A model generated the notes under the pieces. It had not been told where the DNA came from. It worked only from the letters and a program-made list of their open reading frames with translations, and did not search any database. The translations under genes and the position numbers were made by a program. DNA of 27,720 bases from a virus, in the IMG/VR virus record IMGVR_UViG_3300020159_001138, positions 1 to 27,720 of that record; one strand, written 5' to 3'. Below, piece after piece: positions 15,673-23,104 of this stretch (position 1 is the first letter of the stretch; every line of letters starts with the position of its first letter).

Positions 15673-16584
15673 ATGAAAAAGCTATTAGTTATATTAAGTT
15701 TAGTCGCATTAGCGGCTTGTACAAAGACAACAAGTGAAGCACCTAAAGCAAGTTCAGTAACACCGACATTTGTATTAGATTATAGTGCAAATTGTACATC
15801 AGGTGGCGCACCTACTATCAGTGGTAACTCTGTAACATTTGGTTCAGGTACTCAATGCCAAGCAGGTAGAATCGTTTCAACACAAAGCTATACTAACATC
15901 ACTGAGTTTAGAGCCACAGTAGATTTGAGCAAGTTGTCAAACAATTATGTTAATGCATCTATCTACATGGTATCAAATCCTGCGCAACCCGCAACACAAC
16001 CTATTGGCAGCAATTATTGTGACTCTGGTGGCAACGGCAATCAATGGAACTGTAGAGAAATTGATTTCATGGAAACCAATGGTAACAAACTGTTTCAAAC
16101 TACTATGCACTTGGGTAACGGTGGCAGTTCGGCCCCGCAAAAATACGAATATTCATATGCTAGCACAGCACTCAATAACAGTTGCTTTACTAGTGCAAAT
16201 ATGAAAAATGATCCTGCTAAAGGATTACATGATATCACCGGCATTGACATTAGCAAGCCGTTTGACATGGTTGCGACTTTTACATATGACACTCCTAAAA
16301 TGGTTGTGACATATCAACAAGGATCTACTAGTGTTGTGGTATATGATTCATCTACTGCAGGCGCTGAAGGTAGTGGATCACTCGACATGACAGATTTAAC
16401 TACTTCAATGAAGAATGGTTATTGGCCTGTTATTTCATTCTGGCAAGGCTATAGCCCAACTGGTCCTAGTTCTGCTCCGTGGTGGAATGGCAGTTGCCAA
16501 TGGGGTGCATTATGTAATAACACCAGTTCATACTGGAGCGTAAGTAACATTCAAGTTACAACTGCAAATACAGCAAAGAAATAA
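15673..16584 (+). CDS. Secreted lipoprotein with GH16-like ExDxxE motif (303 aa)
   Basis: The N-terminus MKKLLVILSLVALAACTKTT is a clear type II signal peptide with the lipobox Cys at position 16, so the mature protein should be lipid-anchored to the envelope of an infected cell. The rest is Ser/Thr/Asn-rich with several Cys pairs, consistent with an extracytoplasmic beta-sandwich. Residues 129-134 read EIDFME within NCREIDFMETNGN, which fits the ExDxxE catalytic signature of laminarinase-type GH16 glycosidases. QTTMHLGNGG follows about 8 residues later, where GH16 enzymes often have a conserved His. The closing SYWSVSNIQV also fits a ConA-like fold. It may hydrolyse a glycan or only bind one; a role in superinfection exclusion is possible. 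AAGGAAAAA precedes the ATG. It lies between nrdB and glutaredoxin with no obvious link to them. Confidence 0.78.
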   Translation: MKKLLVILSLVALAACTKTTSEAPKASSVTPTFVLDYSANCTSGGAPTISGNSVTFGSGTQCQAGRIVSTQSYTNITEFRATVDLSKLSNNYVNASIYMVSNPAQPATQPIGSNYCDSGGNGNQWNCREIDFMETNGNKLFQTTMHLGNGGSSAPQKYEYSYASTALNNSCFTSANMKNDPAKGLHDITGIDISKPFDMVATFTYDTPKMVVTYQQGSTSVVVYDSSTAGAEGSGSLDMTDLTTSMKNGYWPVISFWQGYSPTGPSSAPWWNGSCQWGALCNNTSSYWSVSNIQVTTANTAKK

Positions 16585-16595
16585 AGGATTAATAA

Positions 16596-16826
16596 ATGAC
16601 TACAATTGTTTGGAGCAAGTATCATTGTCCTTACTGTGATCAGGCTAAAGCGTTATTAACTCAAAAGGGTATTACTTTTGAAGAACGCAAAATTGGTGAC
16701 GGATGGACAAAAGAAGAATTGTTAGAAGCTATTCCAACAGCAAGAACAGTCCCTCAAATCATACTAGAAGGTGAACTCATAGGTGGGTTCACTGAACTTA
16801 AGAAAAAATTAACAGAAAGCACATAA
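16596..16826 (+). CDS. Glutaredoxin (NrdC-like), 76 aa
   Basis: This is a small thioredoxin-fold protein with active site CPYC (C11, C14) in IVWSKYHCPYCDQAK, the conserved cis-Pro TVPQI segment, and the C-terminal GGFTEL loop that binds glutathione. It would pass electrons to the C-terminal CxxC of NrdA, as T4 NrdC does for the T4 reductase. It sits downstream of nrdA/nrdB in the same direction, separated by the lipoprotein gene. AAGGATTAATAA precedes the ATG. Its stop overlaps the start of the next gene by one base. Confidence 0.93.
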   Translation: MTTIVWSKYHCPYCDQAKALLTQKGITFEERKIGDGWTKEELLEAIPTARTVPQIILEGELIGGFTELKKKLTEST

Positions 16827-17131
16827 TGCAAATAGCACTACAACCAGATCAGGTTTATACATTTAAATTAAATTCAGGCGAAGAACTTATCGCCAAAGTA
16901 AAATTCTCAGGTGGTGATTGGATTGAAATAGAAGATCCAGTAAGTGTCGCCCCGGGCCCACAAGGTATGGGTCTTGTTCCTAGTATGTTTACCTCAGATC
17001 CTAAAGAAAAAACAAAGCTAAATACTAATAGTATTTCTCTTGTCGCTCTAACAGATGACAACGTAAAAATGAAATACATTGAAGCAGTAACTGGTATAAA
17101 AATTCCAGAAAAGAAACTTATATTAGGATAA
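16826..17131 (+). CDS. Small conserved phage protein, possibly Sm-like fold (101 aa)
   Basis: The start overlaps the glutaredoxin stop (ATAATG) and the protein ends one base before the PAAR gene. The N-terminal half (YTFKLNSGEELIAKVKFSGG, then DWIEIEDPVSVAP) has the alternating pattern of a small SH3/Sm-like beta barrel. The tail (YIEAVTGIKIPEKKLIL) looks like a conserved end segment. There is no signal or membrane segment. The Sm-like reading is my own pattern match, so function is unknown. Co-translation with a glutaredoxin and a spike-tip gene gives no clear functional hint. Confidence 0.72.
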   Translation: MQIALQPDQVYTFKLNSGEELIAKVKFSGGDWIEIEDPVSVAPGPQGMGLVPSMFTSDPKEKTKLNTNSISLVALTDDNVKMKYIEAVTGIKIPEKKLILG

Positions 17132-17132
17132 C

Positions 17133-17414
17133 ATGGCAGGAGCAAGTAGAGTAGGCGATGCAAACTCAGCAGGTGGCACCATCACACGTGGTGCTGGCAC
17201 CGTATTTATTGACGGACGACCTGCCGGATTACATGTTAGCGGAATAACTCCTCATGCTCCTTGGGGTAAACCACATCCCCCGCATGCATCTTCTACTACT
17301 ACTTCAGGTAGTGGAACAGTTATAGTAGAGGGTTCTCCTTTACTTAGAATAGGATCAGGTACCACATGCGGACATCCAATCGTTGGCGGTAGTGGCACCG
17401 TTTTCTGTCCATGA
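17133..17414 (+). CDS. PAAR-repeat spike-tip protein (gp5.4-like), 93 aa
   Basis: The protein has the PAAR signature: an early GDANSAGGTITRGAGTVFID turn, glycine-rich GSGTV turns (TTSGSGTVIVEG, GGSGTVFCP), and scattered His/Cys residues that bind a metal at the sharpened tip (HVSG, PHAPWGKPHPPH, TCGHP). PAAR proteins form the cone that caps the central spike of contractile tails, T4 gp5.4 being the reference. The size is normal for a stand-alone PAAR domain. AGGA precedes the ATG by 5 bases. It overlaps the next virion gene by 4 bases (ATGA), which suggests translational coupling and joint assembly in the baseplate. Confidence 0.93.
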   Translation: MAGASRVGDANSAGGTITRGAGTVFIDGRPAGLHVSGITPHAPWGKPHPPHASSTTTSGSGTVIVEGSPLLRIGSGTTCGHPIVGGSGTVFCP

Positions 17415-19780
17415 GTAATTCTGCAAAACAAAGTCCTTTAGGTGTTAACGTACTCAGTGGTTTTCTACAAAACACTGGGCTTAGTATCAATCCTATAGTA
17501 ACTAGTTACATGGGTTCTAGTACGTCAGTAAGTAATTACACGCCTGGTTCACTAGTTAACACTACTGTATTATCTAAACTTACTAGTGCAATAAGAGAAG
17601 CCTGGGTATTATTTGATAGTGCTACTATCGCACAGAGTACATATGATGCAATAATTTCTATTGGTAGTACAACAATACCTGCATTAGGAAACTCACCACC
17701 TTCTACTTATACTTGGTCAGGTAGCCCCTTCACTACTAGTACTCAGTATGAAATTACTAGTTATGGATATGCTAGATTATTTCCTAGACAAGCATACAAT
17801 GAATTTAACTATAATGGCACTTTGGCGTTGACGGGTAATTATAAAGACTTTGTGGGATCATTCCTAACAGTAACTGGTTTTATTTCAATGTCTAACGGGG
17901 CTATAATGACAATGCAAAATGCGTTGACATTTTTAGACGGCACATATAGTAACATGGATGATTTGATTAGTGCTGACATAGCTGGTGTTAGTCTATCAAC
18001 TACTGTGTTTGGACAAGACTTAATAAATTCAGGCAAGGCAATTAATTTAGCAACAATTTCTACGTTTGGTTTGCCTTCTAATTTACTTGAAACATTAAAA
18101 AAATATAATGCACTTACACAATCATTAAGTTTAGCATTACTGGCAACTGGACTAACTCCTAACGAAATTAATACGCTAACTTCTAATACCAATGTTACTG
18201 ATTTACAACAACAGCAAGCATATGCTGCCTTGTTAATCATTACCGGAATAGATTTAGCAAATATACTAATACCGCTTAATTGTAATATAACAGGGTTAAA
18301 CACTCTTGCTGACTTACTTGATATAAAGAAACTACTTCCAAATAGTTATCAATCACTAACAGTACCTGTATATAACGCTACTCCTGGACCAACTAATAGT
18401 AAGACATATTATCCTATATACATAAATCAAGGTGTTAACTCTGGATTAAATAATCCTGCAATTGTTAAACAAGTTGGTTCAATCAATAGTAGTTCTAGAG
18501 GTAGCAGATTACAAAGTTCTGGACTAACTCCAGGAAGCAACACAGTAGTTCAACCTTTACCAGAAGGCTTTGGATCATATCTTCAAAATATTTTACCTGA
18601 TGATATTGCTGTCTCTGCTGGTGCATTTAGTGTAACTATGCAACAGGTTAGAAATATTTCTAATGTGCCAATTGAAAAATTTGCACAGGTAGTAGCTTCA
18701 ATAGAAACGACTAGGGGCTTAACTGTTAACGGAACTAATATTCCAACAGATATTGTATCAGCACAAGCCGGTATTGATTTAGTTGCATTTGGTACAGGAC
18801 CATACAAGACATATACATTTTCTGATTTCTTTGGATGTATGTCTGGATTAACATATCCTTGGGAAAGCATTCAAACATTAATTTCTAAAGTACAAACTAC
18901 AACGTTACAAACGATCTATACAAATTTATATACTGCTACATTAGCCGCTAATGAAGCAGATATGCTTATCTACATTGCACAGGCAAATGCAGAGATAGCG
19001 TCAATCTATGCTACTAGAAATACTAATTCTAATGTTAATTCGTTAAACAGAGCATGGACTAATACCGGCAGTCAATTAACAAGTGAACAAAATGCTAGAG
19101 CTACAGGATTACCTGCTTTACCCTCACCTAGAGATGATAACATTTATCCATTCCCTATTATAATTTATAGTATGGTTGAAGCGATTACTAGTTATTCAAA
19201 AGATACTTCACCTAATATGGCTGCACAAACACTAGAAGCCATAGCTAACTTATCTAATACAACTGGTCAAAGTTTAGTTGGATTGATGAGGGCTGAACGA
19301 AATCAAGAACGATTGCTCAAATTAGGAATTACATTAGATGACAATATACTTGACGTTGTTCCATTACTAGAACAAAAGGAACTTATTGCTAATGGAACAG
19401 TGGCAAATTCATCACCTGCAACATTGCAACAGTATGATAGTAGCACTGATACATTTTATGCTCCTACTCCAATAGGAGCATATGATCCTAACACTAATGA
19501 GTATCTTGTAAGTACTTCTCCGGTTGACACAGCAACTCTTGGTGGACCTGGTGGTATTGGTGGTATTGGTGGTATTGGTGGACCTGGTGGTATTGGTGTA
19601 CCAATTGCTACTGGCGCGCCAATTTTCCCCGGCAGCTTAGCCGGATCACCCTATGCCAATATAGTTGAACCTCAATTGAATACAGTGTATACTTCTGATA
19701 TATTATTGCCGGCATCATACCCAGTCCAACAAGCCATAGAACAAGTAATTCTATGCAATTGTGATTGCTGGGTACAATAA
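17411..19780 (+). CDS. Large putative virion/baseplate structural protein (789 aa)
   Basis: It begins inside the PAAR gene (ATGA overlap). It is Ser/Thr/Asn-rich with long mixed helical and beta segments and no signal peptide. Recognisable parts are a central motif (YTFSDFFGCMSGLTYPW near residue 475), a mid-region EGFGSYLQNILPDDIAVSAG, and a helical stretch ending LMRAERNQERLLKLGI. Residues about 713-731 form a Gly-rich flexible tract (GGPGGIGGIGGIGGPGGIG). The C-terminus is Cys-rich (LCNCDCWVQ). From memory, proteins with FSDFFGCMSG-like motifs accompany the tail genes of T4-like marine phages, but I cannot check this. The coupling to PAAR suggests a tail or baseplate role. No peptidase or lysozyme motif was seen. 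Confidence 0.75.
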   Translation: MSNSAKQSPLGVNVLSGFLQNTGLSINPIVTSYMGSSTSVSNYTPGSLVNTTVLSKLTSAIREAWVLFDSATIAQSTYDAIISIGSTTIPALGNSPPSTYTWSGSPFTTSTQYEITSYGYARLFPRQAYNEFNYNGTLALTGNYKDFVGSFLTVTGFISMSNGAIMTMQNALTFLDGTYSNMDDLISADIAGVSLSTTVFGQDLINSGKAINLATISTFGLPSNLLETLKKYNALTQSLSLALLATGLTPNEINTLTSNTNVTDLQQQQAYAALLIITGIDLANILIPLNCNITGLNTLADLLDIKKLLPNSYQSLTVPVYNATPGPTNSKTYYPIYINQGVNSGLNNPAIVKQVGSINSSSRGSRLQSSGLTPGSNTVVQPLPEGFGSYLQNILPDDIAVSAGAFSVTMQQVRNISNVPIEKFAQVVASIETTRGLTVNGTNIPTDIVSAQAGIDLVAFGTGPYKTYTFSDFFGCMSGLTYPWESIQTLISKVQTTTLQTIYTNLYTATLAANEADMLIYIAQANAEIASIYATRNTNSNVNSLNRAWTNTGSQLTSEQNARATGLPALPSPRDDNIYPFPIIIYSMVEAITSYSKDTSPNMAAQTLEAIANLSNTTGQSLVGLMRAERNQERLLKLGITLDDNILDVVPLLEQKELIANGTVANSSPATLQQYDSSTDTFYAPTPIGAYDPNTNEYLVSTSPVDTATLGGPGGIGGIGGIGGPGGIGVPIATGAPIFPGSLAGSPYANIVEPQLNTVYTSDILLPASYPVQQAIEQVILCNCDCWVQ

Positions 19781-19787
19781 TTTAATT

Positions 19788-19801
19788 TCGCATTAATGCG
19801 A
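19788..19801 (+). promoter_or_regulatory. 14-bp palindrome abutting the lysin ribosome site
   Basis: TCGCATTAATGCGA is a perfect inverted repeat immediately before AGGAAAGGAG, the ribosome site of the cell-wall hydrolase gene. As DNA it could be an operator. As RNA it could form a short hairpin next to the ribosome site. Confidence 0.5.
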
Positions 19802-19815
19802 GGAAAGGAGCAGAA

Positions 19816-20376
19816 ATGCTAACAATCCCACATAAAGTTTTCAGTTTGCTAATATTAGTTATAGGTTTATTTTTTGTAACACCATTAAAATCTGTACATT
19901 CTGAATCACCGTTTACTACTAACTTTACAAAAGTTGATAAAAAACAACTTGCTTGTATGGCTAAGAATATATTCTATGAAGCCGGTAGTGAATCTATAAA
20001 AGGTCAAGCCGCCGTAGCTAGAGTTGTTATGAACAGAGTTAATCACGGCTTTGCAAGCAATCCCTGTAACGTTGTCTATCAAAAAACAATAATTAATGAT
20101 AAAACCATATGCCAATTTAGTTGGGTATGTGAAGGTAAGGGTGAACCTAATAAAAATAGCTATAGATATAAAGTGGCTGAACAGGTTGCATATGAAGTAA
20201 TGGTTATGAATCAATACACAGATGTAGTTCCAAAATCTACATTGTTTTTTCATTCAATTAATATTGACCCATTATGGCCGTACAAAAAAGTAGCAACAAT
20301 TGGTGGACATGTTTTTTATTCTAAAACTAAAGTAAATACACAACCAAAACTTAAATCCAATGACCATACAGATTGA
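19816..20376 (+). CDS. SleB/CwlJ-type cell-wall hydrolase (endolysin), 186 aa
   Basis: The C-terminal 130 residues follow the Hydrolase_2 (SleB) family: ACMAKNIFYEAGSESIKGQA, AVARVVMNRV, then NPCNVVYQK and ICQFSWVCEG, with the invariant catalytic-region Glu in FYEAGSE. SleB enzymes are lytic transglycosylases of peptidoglycan. The N-terminus has a hydrophobic segment (VFSLLILVIGLFFVTPL, residues 8-24) that could be a cleavable signal peptide or a signal-arrest-release anchor, so export by the host Sec system is likely. The start is backed by a strong AGGAAAGGAG ribosome site. It follows the virion genes, which fits a late lysis or tail-associated enzyme. No holin gene was recognised nearby. 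Confidence 0.9.
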   Translation: MLTIPHKVFSLLILVIGLFFVTPLKSVHSESPFTTNFTKVDKKQLACMAKNIFYEAGSESIKGQAAVARVVMNRVNHGFASNPCNVVYQKTIINDKTICQFSWVCEGKGEPNKNSYRYKVAEQVAYEVMVMNQYTDVVPKSTLFFHSINIDPLWPYKKVATIGGHVFYSKTKVNTQPKLKSNDHTD

Positions 20377-20400
20377 GTTACGATACAAATATGATATACT
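20373..20400 (+). promoter_or_regulatory. Possible sigma70-type promoter (TTGAGT-16-TATACT)
   Basis: TTGAGT at 20373 and TATACT at 20395 are separated by 16 bases. The predicted transcript start would fall at or next to the ATG at 20407, which would make a nearly leaderless message, and no ribosome site is visible there. Plausible but unproven. Confidence 0.4.
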
Positions 20401-20406
20401 TAATTT

Positions 20407-20979
20407 ATGAATCAGCCTGTCAAAATAGCAAGTAGTCCAGAACGACATACATTCCAACTTGAAGGGGCAAAAGAACGTGCCGCTGAAGATGGCAAAGAAG
20501 TTCCAGAATTCTATCTTGAGTTTTGGAAAACAGCCAAAGAACAAGATCAAGCCAATCTGGTAGATCCAGAATGGCAAAAAGATAATATGGAATATGACCT
20601 ACGGTCTACCCAATGGATAATTGACAAAGTAAAAAGTGATGATGTGTATGCTCAACATTTATATGCCGCTATGTGTAACAATGAGTTTACTAAAAATGAT
20701 ATTATTCCTATATTGACTGAGAAGCGTTGGGGATGTAGTTGGAGATATGCAGGTGGTATCATTGCTGACATGCAAGAAAAGGGCGACTATATCGAATGGT
20801 ATTGTTCTGGAATTAATAACGATGATATTCCCGATCAAGAATTTAAGGAACTTACGGTAGAACAACAAGAATGGATCCTGCAATCAAGAGCGTATGTAAG
20901 TGAGAGTGTTGTCACCGATGAGATACGTGAAGATTTATTAAAATTAGGTTGGATAGTAATTGAAGATGAACTTGAATAA
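20407..20979 (+). CDS. Unknown acidic phage protein (190 aa)
   Basis: This is a soluble, charged, mostly helical protein rich in Glu, Asp, Lys and Trp. It has segments such as EVPEFYLEFWKTAKEQDQAN, YDLRSTQWIIDKVKSDD and KRWGCSWRYAGGIIADMQEK. No signal, membrane or metal motif was recognised. The CSWRYAGG element next to an acidic helix looks like a conserved core. The ATG has no clear ribosome site and sits right after a TATACT box. The 3' end overlaps the next gene by 14 bases. The function is unknown. Confidence 0.75.
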   Translation: MNQPVKIASSPERHTFQLEGAKERAAEDGKEVPEFYLEFWKTAKEQDQANLVDPEWQKDNMEYDLRSTQWIIDKVKSDDVYAQHLYAAMCNNEFTKNDIIPILTEKRWGCSWRYAGGIIADMQEKGDYIEWYCSGINNDDIPDQEFKELTVEQQEWILQSRAYVSESVVTDEIREDLLKLGWIVIEDELE

Positions 20980-21613
20980 AGACATAATCCCTGTTACATA
21001 TATGTCAGGGACCGGTGGCTCTTTTTTAGCAAGATTTATTACTTTTGCAAAATTAAATTCAAAAGATATTTTGAACTTAAGCAAACACGGTAATGCCCAT
21101 ACTGGTTATATTGAGCTACCACGATCTGTTCTAGGACCGGCTGAGGATGATATCATTAAAATTGAACACATATTAAATATTCAACCATGTGATGGCGTTT
21201 TCCCTATATACTATGTTCCTGTACATATTGTAGATTTACAATTATGTATGAATTTTTTTGAAAAAGCAATTCGGATAACTTATGAAAAAGATGATATAGC
21301 TGATGTAGCTATTTGCTATGTAGGAAAATATCACATAGATGCAGTCCATAGAACTGAATCAACTATATTTAACCTAAAATTACACTCACATATGATGCTA
21401 TTGAAATTTGCTACTCAGTTTTCAATGATAGAACATAAATCAAATGTATTGAATATTTCATGGAAAGAATTACTACATTATGATCCTAATATATTAATTA
21501 ACAAGTTACATAACTTTACTAAAATACCATTAGAAAACTTTAATTTTGAAAATTTGCATAATTGGAGAAAAGCTACTATTTCTTGTATAGAGACACTTTC
21601 TATAGCTAAATAG
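20966..21613 (+). CDS. Possible P-loop/sulfotransferase-like protein (215 aa)
   Basis: The N-terminus (PVTYMSGTGGSFLARFITF) has a beta-strand followed by a glycine loop (SGTGGSFL, residues 14-21). This resembles the PAPS-binding loop of sulfotransferase-type P-loop proteins. The C-terminal half (VLNISWKELLHYDPNILINK and ...IPLENFNFENLHNWRKA) also resembles the later part of such enzymes. The Lys of a classical Walker A is absent, which is usual for sulfotransferase relatives, but I cannot identify a substrate. I used the ATG at 20966; a TTG lies two codons upstream. The start lies inside the previous gene. A GCTAAATA box overlaps its stop codon, just before iscU. Confidence 0.6.
   Translation: MNLNKDIIPVTYMSGTGGSFLARFITFAKLNSKDILNLSKHGNAHTGYIELPRSVLGPAEDDIIKIEHILNIQPCDGVFPIYYVPVHIVDLQLCMNFFEKAIRITYEKDDIADVAICYVGKYHIDAVHRTESTIFNLKLHSHMMLLKFATQFSMIEHKSNVLNISWKELLHYDPNILINKLHNFTKIPLENFNFENLHNWRKATISCIETLSIAK
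21605..21612 (+). promoter_or_regulatory. Putative T4-type late promoter (GCTAAATA)
   Basis: GCTAAATA overlaps the stop codon of the previous gene and lies 20 bases upstream of the iscU ATG, followed by a good ribosome site (AGGAGA). It matches the [AC]TAAATA core seen before other genes here. Confidence 0.45.
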
Positions 21614-21632
21614 AATACAGGAGATACTTATT

Positions 21633-22013
21633 ATGGCTTATAGCGCACAAGTAATTGACCACTACGAAAATCCAAGAAACGTTGGAAGTTTTGCAAAAAA
21701 TGATGACGATGTGGGTACAGGAATGGTTGGAGCCCCGGCTTGCGGTGACGTAATGAAACTGCAAATAAAAGTAGATCCATCAACAGGATTAATAACAGAT
21801 GCCAAATTTAAGACATATGGGTGTGGGTCGGCAATTGCTTCTTCAAGCCTTGTCACAGAGTGGGTCAAGGGTAAAACATTGGATGAGGCTGCAACCCTTA
21901 AAAACTCAACCATCGCAGAACACCTCGCCCTCCCCCCAGTTAAAATACACTGCTCTATCCTCGCAGAAGACGCAATCAAAGCCGCAGTAGAAGATTATAA
22001 AAAGAGGCATTGA
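21633..22013 (+). CDS. iscU: IscU-type Fe-S cluster assembly scaffold protein (126 aa)
   Basis: This is a full-length IscU homologue. All scaffold residues match the E. coli protein in spacing: C37 and D39 (GAPACGD), C64 (TYGCGSAIASS), H106 and C107 (KIHCSILAEDA). The LPPVK motif at 100-104, which binds the HscA chaperone, is intact. IscU builds [2Fe-2S]/[4Fe-4S] clusters from cysteine-desulfurase sulfur and passes them to apoproteins. No iscS, hscA or hscB is in the window, so host partners would be needed. The 3' half is visibly richer in G+C and in C-ending codons (CTC, GCC, CCC) than its neighbours, suggesting a fairly recent bacterial origin. The stop overlaps the radical SAM start by one base (TGATG). 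AGGAGA is the ribosome site. Confidence 0.96.
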   Translation: MAYSAQVIDHYENPRNVGSFAKNDDDVGTGMVGAPACGDVMKLQIKVDPSTGLITDAKFKTYGCGSAIASSSLVTEWVKGKTLDEAATLKNSTIAEHLALPPVKIHCSILAEDAIKAAVEDYKKRH

Positions 22014-23104
22014 TGGAAAGAACATCAATAGAACCTTCATTAGATCAAAAGCCTACATTTTCTATTACGTGGGAAAGCACAATGAAGTGCAATTTAGATT
22101 GTTCTTATTGTAGTTCACATGATAATTCTATTCCACATCCAAAATTAGATGAATGTTTAAAAACATTGGATTTCTTTTTTGAATATGCTGACTTATATTT
22201 AAAAGTTAAGAATGAAGAACATAATCATGTTAGCTTAAACATATTCGGTGGTGAGAGTTTGTTCCACCCAGATATTGTTGATATACTTGACTATGCTTAT
22301 ACAAAGCATAAAGAGTCAGGGTATAAATGGTCATTGGGTGTTAACACAGTTACAAATGCATTAGTAAAAACTAAAGTTTGGGAAAAATTAATAAACTATA
22401 TTGATTTCTTCACAGTAAGTTATCACTCTGAAAGCACACCCGAAGACCAAGCATTGATACGAGAAAACATACTACTATTAAAAAAACAAAATAAAAGTTT
22501 TCATTGTGCAGTTTTGATGCATCCTAAACACTGGGACAATTGTGTTGCAATGGTCGAGTGGTGTAAAGAGAATGATATCCCGCATGTTGCTAGAAATCTT
22601 GACCATCATCCCAGTGATACTAGGTTCTTATATGATACTGAACAAGTTGATTGGTTCAATAAAGTACGAGGGATAACTAAGTCTATTCAAATTGTAAAAA
22701 AAGATGAAAAGATAAACATAGGAGCAACAGGTAGAGGTTGTTGTGGTGGACAAACTATGTCAATTAATCAAGACTATTCATGTTCAACTACATATATTCC
22801 TAACAATTCATTTACTGATTGGTCATGCGGAGTTAACTACTTTTTTGTGTATGTCAGACAAACTACCAAAGAAGTATTCATTAACAAAGACTGTAAAATG
22901 AATTATGAAGGAGAAGTTGGACCTATTGGAACATTGGATAATACTGATTTGATTTTAAGTGATTTACGAGAACGATTAAAACAGCCTACTGTAGCTATAA
23001 CATGTAAAAAGAGTGCATGTTGGTGTGGACTTTGTACACCAAAAGCTAGCACTAAAACAACATTTGATACTATAATGAAGAAATATCTTAAGGAAGTAGT
23101 ATGA
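22013..23104 (+). CDS. Radical SAM protein with Cys-rich C-terminus (363 aa)
   Basis: The canonical [4Fe-4S]/SAM-binding motif CxxxCxxC is at C26, C30 and C33 (MKCNLDCSYCSSHDN). It is followed by a GGE-type SAM-binding segment (LNIFGGESLFHPDI) and the usual TIM-barrel alternation (KWSLGVNTVTNAL, DFFTVSYHSES). The C-terminal third has at least ten cysteines (GRGCCGGQ, YSCSTTY, WSCGV, KDCKM, ITCKKSACWCGLC). These are arranged as expected for a SPASM/twitch-like domain holding auxiliary Fe-S clusters. Substrate unknown. I saw no precursor peptide gene of RiPP type next to it; the 100-residue downstream protein is a possible but unsupported partner. Overlap with iscU by one base suggests coupled expression. 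ATG at 22013 was chosen over the TTG three bases upstream. Confidence 0.9.
   Translation: MERTSIEPSLDQKPTFSITWESTMKCNLDCSYCSSHDNSIPHPKLDECLKTLDFFFEYADLYLKVKNEEHNHVSLNIFGGESLFHPDIVDILDYAYTKHKESGYKWSLGVNTVTNALVKTKVWEKLINYIDFFTVSYHSESTPEDQALIRENILLLKKQNKSFHCAVLMHPKHWDNCVAMVEWCKENDIPHVARNLDHHPSDTRFLYDTEQVDWFNKVRGITKSIQIVKKDEKINIGATGRGCCGGQTMSINQDYSCSTTYIPNNSFTDWSCGVNYFFVYVRQTTKEVFINKDCKMNYEGEVGPIGTLDNTDLILSDLRERLKQPTVAITCKKSACWCGLCTPKASTKTTFDTIMKKYLKEVV

Noticed and set aside
20960-20965. TTG start two codons before the sulfotransferase-like ATG
   Set aside because: ATG at 20966 is the more usual start and there is no ribosome site that favours the TTG.
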